This document shows, in pieces, positions 59,735 through 64,000 of a stretch of 64,000 nucleotides of DNA. Source of the DNA: Actinomycetota bacterium (GTDB lineage: Bacteria > Actinomycetota > Actinomycetes > Nanopelagicales > Nanopelagicaceae); contig WLJX01000004.1 of the NCBI GenBank assembly GCA_009701575.1, forward strand, positions 1 to 64,000. Direction: 5' to 3'. The notes below the pieces were generated by a model. The model saw only the letters and a list, made by a program, of their open reading frames with translations. It was not told where the DNA came from and searched no databases. Numbering within the stretch: the stretch's first letter is position 1; every line of letters starts with the position of its first letter. A program made the position numbers and the translations under genes.

Positions 59735-60721
59735 ATGAATCAGGTTTCTAGTGAATTAACGGGGATTTCTGTTGTTCTGCCCATCCTCAATGAGGAGCGA
59801 CACCTATCTCAATCGATTTCTGCAATCTTGGCTCAGGAGTATTCAGGAGATTTCGAAGTAATTTTGGCACTTGGTCCATCTAGTGATCGTACGAATGAAA
59901 TCGCAGCGGAGCTTGCAGCGAAAGATGCGCGAGTAGTTCTAGTTGATAATCCAACTGGCAGAACCGCGAATGGTTTAAATGCCGCAATCGGTAAAGCTAA
60001 ATATCCAATTATTTCGCGCATCGATGGTCACGCTGAAATTTCACCAACTTATTTATCACAAGCAGCAGCGCTTCTTGAAAAAACTGGTGCAGTAAATGTT
60101 GGTGGAATCATGGCAGCAGTCGGTACAACAAATTTTGAAAGAGCAGTGGCAACAGCAATGCGCTCGCCAGTAGGCGTTGGTTCATCAGCGTTTCATACTG
60201 GCGGTGTTGCTGGACCGGCTGACACTGTTTATCTAGGAACCTTTAGAAAATCTGCGCTGCTAGAAGTTGGTGGTTACGATGAAAGATTTACCCGTGCTCA
60301 AGATTGGGAGTTAAATTACCGTCTCCGCAAGCGCGGTGGAAAAATTTGGTTTGATCCATCCTTACTTGTTACTTATCGACCAAGATCTACGATTAAAGCG
60401 CTTGCTAAACAGTATTTCCAATATGGAACTTGGCGTCGTGCGGTATCACGAAGCCACAAGGGGAGTGTTAATTTTCGTTACTTAGCACCACCGACTGCGC
60501 TTGCGATAAATACAATTTCTCTTATCTTTGGTCTAGTAATTGCACCAATATTTCTTATTCCACTAGCAACTTATATCGTTGCAATTATTATTGGTTCTTT
60601 TGTTATCGGAAAATCTTTTACCGAAAGACTAATTCTTCCCGTTGTTTTAGCCACAATGCATATGGTTTGGGGTGCCGGGTATCTCTCTTCGCCAAAAGGG
60701 TTATTGGCTGAAGAACAATGA
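59735..60721 (+). CDS. Family 2 glycosyltransferase with C-terminal membrane segments
   Basis: About 328 residues from the ATG at 59735. GT-A start GISVVLPILNEERHLSQSISAI, the EVILALGPSSDRTNEIA strand, an Asp-x-His metal site (ISRIDGHAEI), and YDERFTRAQDWELNYRLRKRG for acceptor and catalysis. Two hydrophobic segments near the C-terminus anchor it. The pattern resembles glycosyltransferases that use UDP-sugars, and the neighbouring udg fits. Acceptor unknown. The track start at 59585 lies inside udg on the other strand and is rejected. Overlaps the next gene by ATGA. Confidence 0.88.
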   Translation: MNQVSSELTGISVVLPILNEERHLSQSISAILAQEYSGDFEVILALGPSSDRTNEIAAELAAKDARVVLVDNPTGRTANGLNAAIGKAKYPIISRIDGHAEISPTYLSQAAALLEKTGAVNVGGIMAAVGTTNFERAVATAMRSPVGVGSSAFHTGGVAGPADTVYLGTFRKSALLEVGGYDERFTRAQDWELNYRLRKRGGKIWFDPSLLVTYRPRSTIKALAKQYFQYGTWRRAVSRSHKGSVNFRYLAPPTALAINTISLIFGLVIAPIFLIPLATYIVAIIIGSFVIGKSFTERLILPVVLATMHMVWGAGYLSSPKGLLAEEQ

Positions 60722-61896
60722 AACGCTTTGCAATTGCATTTGTTCTAATCAGTTTCTCTTTAACTTCGCAAGCAAGTGCGATACCGCCGAAATCATTTAC
60801 TTTTACTGGTTCTGGATATGGACATGGCGTTGGACTTAGCCAATATGGCGCAAAAGGTCAGGCGCTAGAAGGAAGAACAGCGACTGAAATCCTTAATTAT
60901 TACTTTCCAGATGCTCAAGTAACACCTGTTCCAGACTCAAGAACTATTAGCGTAAATATTGCCCACCAAGTATTAAGCCTTTCATTATCAATCCCTATAG
61001 ATGATTTCTTCACAATTCAAGGCGAGGGTCTAATTGAAACTTCGACTGCACTAGGCGCAAACCTTAGTTTTGTGATGGCAAATAATTTGATTTCAAACTC
61101 CACTGTAAATGCAAAAAGTTGGATAATTAAGTGGAGCAATCCCAATTCTGTTGTGACTTTAAATTATGGAACCACCAAATTTCTAGTTAACCATGGATAC
61201 ATCAAACTTCGGGCAGTCAAAGCAACGAGCCTTGGTTATCGTATTGAAGCCACGAATTTATTGCGTCTGCACGATGAATACTTATACGGAATTGCTGAAG
61301 TGCCATCTTCTTGGCCGGCTGCAACGCTACAAAGCCAAGTTATTGCTTCGCGTACATATGCGCTTATGCGAATGAACTCGATTAAGAAAGCTTGCGATTG
61401 CCATGTTTATAACTCTAAATACGATCAAGCATTTGTTGGTTTCTCAAAAGAAGGCGAAGCAAGATATGGCCAATTCTGGAAAGCGGCCGTTGATGCAACA
61501 GCCATTGATGCGGAGAATGGTCTCGCAATAACAATTGATGGGGCGCCAATCAGTGTGTTTTTCTCATCATCTACTGGTGGGATGACACAGAGAGCGGTTG
61601 ATGTTTGGGGAACAGAAATTCCGCATTTAGTTAGCGTTCCTGATCCATGGAGCATTGATCCGGCAATAAATAAAAATTATGCGAGTTGGACAAAGAAAGT
61701 TTCACAGAAGGCTATGGCAAAAGCATTTGGATTGCCTGATGTCGAGCGCTATGAAATTGCTAGTAGAACTGCAACCAATAGCGTCTTATTTATTACTGGA
61801 TATTCAAGTACCGGAGTTTCTAAAACTTTACCTGTTGCTACCTTTAAAACAGCGGTCAAACTACCTTCATCTTGGTTTGATTTACCAATTAGTTAG
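60718..61896 (+). CDS. Secreted SpoIID/LytB-domain protein
   Basis: 392 residues. Signal peptide MKRFAIAFVLISFSLTSQASA. Next comes the motif GYGHGVGLSQYGAKGQALEG, which lies at the C-terminus in Bacillus SpoIID but at the N-terminus in this actinobacterial type. The SpoIID core follows: YLYGIAEVPSSWPAATLQSQVIASRTYAL and SSTGGMTQRAVDVWG. SpoIID cleaves denuded glycan strands; the conserved Glu in IAEVPSSW fits the catalytic position. Probable wall hydrolase. It overlaps the glycosyltransferase by 4 nt and the convergent dapD by 8 nt. Confidence 0.88.
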   Translation: MKRFAIAFVLISFSLTSQASAIPPKSFTFTGSGYGHGVGLSQYGAKGQALEGRTATEILNYYFPDAQVTPVPDSRTISVNIAHQVLSLSLSIPIDDFFTIQGEGLIETSTALGANLSFVMANNLISNSTVNAKSWIIKWSNPNSVVTLNYGTTKFLVNHGYIKLRAVKATSLGYRIEATNLLRLHDEYLYGIAEVPSSWPAATLQSQVIASRTYALMRMNSIKKACDCHVYNSKYDQAFVGFSKEGEARYGQFWKAAVDATAIDAENGLAITIDGAPISVFFSSSTGGMTQRAVDVWGTEIPHLVSVPDPWSIDPAINKNYASWTKKVSQKAMAKAFGLPDVERYEIASRTATNSVLFITGYSSTGVSKTLPVATFKTAVKLPSSWFDLPIS

Positions 61897-62806
61897 CATG
61901 AAGAACTGAATTCAAACCGCCCCAGCTTCCAGTCTTTGGAATTGCTTCTAGCGCACCACTCTTAGAATTGCGTCGAAAGAGCAAATTGTTTGCACCAGAT
62001 AACTCACTAGCCTTAACGACTTCACCATCCGGAAGAGTTATTTTTGAACCAGCGGTTATATAAGTTCCTGATTCGACAACACAATCGTTGCCAAGAGAAA
62101 TTCCAACTCCGGCATTTGCTCCAAGTAAAGAGCGTTCACCAATCGAAATAACTTGTTTCCCGCCACCGCTTAACGTTCCCATGATCGAAGCGCCACCACC
62201 GATATCACTTCCATCACCAACGACAACTCCTGCACTAATTCGCCCCTCAACCATTGATTTACCTAAAGTTCCGGCATTGAAGTTTACGAAACCTTCATGC
62301 ATCACTGTTGTGCCACTTGCAAGGTGCGCTCCAAGTCGAACGCGATCAGCATCTGCAATGCGAACACCTTCTGGAACAACGTAATCAACCATTCTTGGGA
62401 ACTTATCGACCGAAAAGACGGTAAGAGTTCCATACTTTGCCCGCAACTTTGGTCCAACTAAATTAAAGGTAGAGACCGAACAAGGTCCAGCAGATGTCCA
62501 GACAACGTTATTTAGAATTCCGAAGATTCCTTCCAACGATTGACCATGTGGTTTAACAATCCGATGCGAAAGAAGATGGAGACGAAGATAAGCATCAGCA
62601 ACGTCTTTAGGCGCCGCATCTAGATCGATTTCGATTGCGACTTTGCTCTTTGTTACTTCGCGAATTGAATCGGTGCCAGTAAATTCAGATAAATCGGGCC
62701 CATTATTCTCAGCGAGTTTGCCAAGGCCAAGGGAATCAAACCAGACATCCAAAACTTCACCAGTGTTTGCAGTGCTGGCAATTCCAAATCCGAAGGCGCT
62801 TCTCAT
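61889..62806 (-). CDS. dapD: Tetrahydrodipicolinate N-succinyltransferase (actinobacterial type)
   Basis: 305 residues. Step of the succinylase route to diaminopimelate and lysine. N-terminal domain SAFGFGIASTANTGEVLDVWF and a left-handed beta helix of hexapeptide repeats (VRLGAHLASGTTVMHEGFVNF, SAGVVVGDGSDIGGGASIMG). The motif GGKQVISIGERSLLGANAG is typical of the actinobacterial DapD. ATG exactly 6 nt after TAGCGT on the reverse strand. Confidence 0.95.
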   Translation of the reverse strand: MRSAFGFGIASTANTGEVLDVWFDSLGLGKLAENNGPDLSEFTGTDSIREVTKSKVAIEIDLDAAPKDVADAYLRLHLLSHRIVKPHGQSLEGIFGILNNVVWTSAGPCSVSTFNLVGPKLRAKYGTLTVFSVDKFPRMVDYVVPEGVRIADADRVRLGAHLASGTTVMHEGFVNFNAGTLGKSMVEGRISAGVVVGDGSDIGGGASIMGTLSGGGKQVISIGERSLLGANAGVGISLGNDCVVESGTYITAGSKITLPDGEVVKASELSGANNLLFRRNSKSGALEAIPKTGSWGGLNSVLHAN

Positions 62807-62812
62807 GAGATA

Positions 62813-62818
62813 ACGCTA
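62813..62818 (-). promoter_or_regulatory. Putative -10 (TAGCGT) for leaderless dapD
   Basis: Reverse strand TAGCGT, TATCTC, ATG. The surrounding GGTAGCGTTATCTC is nearly repeated in the udg/glycosyltransferase intergenic region. Confidence 0.45.
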
Positions 62819-62851
62819 CCAAAACCATTTAACCTCTAGACTTCTTTTATT

Positions 62852-63385
62852 ATGCGAATAGCCGTTTATTGCTCAGCCTCATCGAGTATTGACCAGAAAT
62901 ATCTTGACCTGGCCTTTGATATTGGTGTTGCGATTGCAAATGTTGGCGCTGACCTGGTTTGGGGCGGTGGCCAAATTTCTATGATGGGTGCAGCAGCAAA
63001 AGGGGCGCGCGAACGCGGCGCAAAAACTTTCGGTGTTATTCCAGAGAAACTTGTAACTGTTGAATTTGAAGATCCAGAAGCAACTGAAATGTTTATCGTT
63101 TCCAATATGAGAACTCGGAAAGCAAAGATTGAAGAGTTAGCAGATGCCTTCATAATGCTGCCGGGTGGAATCGGAACCCTAGAAGAATTCTTTGAAATTT
63201 GGGTTGGGCGCAAATTGGGTTATCATTCAAAACCAGTTGTGGTTTGTGATCCCTATGGAACATTTGCACTACTGCGAAGTGCCCTTGATTACCTAAGTGA
63301 TGAAGAGTTTATTGGCGCTAATCCAAATGAATTAGTCGCTTGGTGCAGTGATATTCCAAGCACAATCCTTGCCTGCACAAAGTAG
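62852..63385 (+). CDS. LOG-family protein (TIGR00730 type nucleotide phosphoribohydrolase)
   Basis: 177 residues. Rossmann-like fold with VYCSASSSIDQKYLDLA, LVWGGGQISMMGAAAKGA and the signature pair MRTRKAKIEELADAF plus PGGIGTLEEFFE (the PGGxGTxxE motif). LOG proteins cleave nucleoside 5'-monophosphates to base and ribose-5-phosphate, best known in cytokinin activation. In bacteria lacking cytokinins, the natural substrate is often AMP or unknown. TAGACT lies 9 nt before the ATG. It is usually near dapD in actinobacteria. Confidence 0.9.
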   Translation: MRIAVYCSASSSIDQKYLDLAFDIGVAIANVGADLVWGGGQISMMGAAAKGARERGAKTFGVIPEKLVTVEFEDPEATEMFIVSNMRTRKAKIEELADAFIMLPGGIGTLEEFFEIWVGRKLGYHSKPVVVCDPYGTFALLRSALDYLSDEEFIGANPNELVAWCSDIPSTILACTK

Positions 63386-63390
63386 CGGAG

Positions 63391-63396
63391 TAACCT
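63391..63396 (+). promoter_or_regulatory. Putative -10 (TAACCT) for leaderless sigma-like gene
   Basis: TAACCT, TCACTC, ATG. Same hexamer and spacing as tsaE and pccB. Confidence 0.45.
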
Positions 63397-63402
63397 TCAC
63401 TC

Positions 63403-63591
63403 ATGGGCGCACTCTCGGAACTTCTGGCAAGCCTGCCTGAGGAGGAGCGCTTTATTCTTACAATGCATTACATCCGTTCGATGTCGGCCAAAGAGATTGC
63501 ACAGACCCTTGGGGTGCCTGAACGCGCAGTTCAAAGCGTTATCACGAGTGGCAAATCTCGTCTACTTTCCGCGTTAAATCCGGGGCAATAA
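63403..63591 (+). CDS. Stand-alone sigma region-4-like helix-turn-helix protein
   Basis: Only 62 residues and complete. LPEEERFILTMHYIRSMSAKEIAQTLGVPERAVQSVITSGKSRLL matches sigma-factor region 4 (the -35-binding helix-turn-helix). There is no region 2, so it cannot be a sigma factor by itself. It could bind DNA or core RNA polymerase as an accessory factor. The reading frame is intact and no upstream remnant is seen, so it does not look like a truncated gene. It lies between the LOG gene and DUF3117. Confidence 0.75.
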   Translation: MGALSELLASLPEEERFILTMHYIRSMSAKEIAQTLGVPERAVQSVITSGKSRLLSALNPGQ

Positions 63592-63685
63592 CCAGCTTTT
63601 CTCAATTTCCTTTCATAAGCGCTTTTGCGAGATACTTAGCCACTGATTTCCCCGGTTTGATTTAGATTTCTAAAGGAGCAACAAC

Positions 63686-63865
63686 ATGGCAGCCATGAAA
63701 CCTCGTACTGGTGATGGACCCATGGAAGTCACTAAGGAAGCTCGCAGTTTTGTTATGCGCATCCCACTAGAAGGTGGCGGCCGTCTGGTTGTAGAACTAA
63801 ATGTTGAAGAAGCCACAAATCTCGGCAATGCACTTCAGGCAGCGGTATCCCTCGTTAAGAAGTAA
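63686..63865 (+). CDS. DUF3117 small protein, too short for the ORF track
   Basis: 59 residues: MAAMKPRTGDGPMEVTKEAR at the start, then VMRIPLEGGGRLVVELNVEEA. This is the highly conserved actinobacterial DUF3117 family, usually about 55 residues, function unknown. AAGGAG is 8 nt before the ATG at 63686. The ORF track missed it by its length cut-off. Confidence 0.93.
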   Translation: MAAMKPRTGDGPMEVTKEARSFVMRIPLEGGGRLVVELNVEEATNLGNALQAAVSLVKK

Positions 63866-63897
63866 TCAAAACTTCATTTGCTGGAATCGTTATAACA

Positions 63898-64000
63898 GTG
63901 AAACTAGTTCCAAGAATCGATTGTCATACACAATCTGATATTGATTATTCGATTGTCGACGCTATTGCGATTCCATTCGGTAAAACAGAGGAAACTAGCG
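63898..64000 (+). CDS. Probable leucyl aminopeptidase (M17), 3' truncated by window edge
   Basis: Open frame from the GTG at 63898 to the window end, 34 residues: VKLVPRIDCHTQSDIDYSIV then DAIAIPFGKTEETS. An N-terminal strand of the type D-x-I-x-I-P-F fits the start of M17 aminopeptidases, which often follow DUF3117 in actinobacteria. Too little is visible to be sure. TATAAC is just upstream. Confidence 0.4.
   Translation, partial: MKLVPRIDCHTQSDIDYSIVDAIAIPFGKTEETS

Overview
The window reads as chromosome of a low-GC, streamlined member of the Actinobacteria (Actinomycetota). Actinobacterial markers are: a WhiB-family Fe-S protein, DUF3117, DUF3017 after folD, DUF6350 between sucD and purN, a small AccE-type acyl-CoA carboxylase epsilon subunit, a GuaB3 paralogue beside guaB, a His-tailed GroEL beside groES, the actinobacterial form of DapD and an N-terminal-motif SpoIID protein. 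AT-rich codons, tiny intergenic gaps, many 1-8 nt gene overlaps and apparently frequent leaderless starts suggest a small-genome freshwater actinobacterium such as the acI lineage (Ca. Nanopelagicales). That placement is inference; no search was run.

Layout. 0-6.2 kb: rplM (5' truncated), rpsI, then an amino-sugar and wall block: glmM, glmS, a PAP2 phosphatase, acpS, alr. 6.2-12.8 kb: a branched-chain-amino-acid-type ABC importer (two ATPases, two permeases, binding protein) plus a secreted alpha/beta hydrolase, ending at a strong terminator. 12.9-17.4 kb: t6A tRNA-modification genes tsaE, a tsaB-rimI fusion and tsaD, then groES-groEL behind a clear sigma-70-like promoter and a CIRCE element. 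17.5-26.4 kb: accessory catabolic island: a ROK (polyphosphate-glucokinase-like) kinase, two enolase-superfamily acid-sugar dehydratase-like enzymes, a GntR/FCD regulator, a polar-type ABC importer, a DapA-family lyase and an FAD-linked 2-hydroxyacid dehydrogenase. Two promoters in it carry a related palindrome that is probably the GntR operator. 26.4-31.6 kb: whiB, a CarH/LitR-like B12-binding MerR regulator, guaB (without CBS domains), guaB3, guaA. 31.6-35.3 kb: secreted cyclophilin, PIG-L deacetylase, pcrA. 35.3-44 kb: sucC, sucD, DUF6350, purN, purH, folD, DUF3017, mdh, icd, closed by a two-way terminator.

44-56 kb: an MsiK/UgpC-type sugar ABC ATPase with a structured leader, a CNNM/CBS transporter-like protein, trpS, a BMP-family binding protein, then a reverse-strand block of deoC plus two aldehyde dehydrogenases (one lacking the catalytic part) and the acyl-CoA carboxylase set pccB, accE, maf, accA3. 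56-64 kb: birA, purK, purE, udg, a family 2 glycosyltransferase, a SpoIID protein, dapD, a LOG-family protein, a stand-alone sigma region-4-like protein, DUF3117 and the start of a probable M17 aminopeptidase.

The core blocks serve purine synthesis, the TCA cycle, wall precursors, lysine/DAP synthesis and acyl-CoA carboxylation. The two transporter-containing inserts (6.2-12.8 and 17.5-26.4 kb) are the accessory parts. I see no tRNA, rRNA, CRISPR array, insertion sequence or phage gene. Base composition was not computed.
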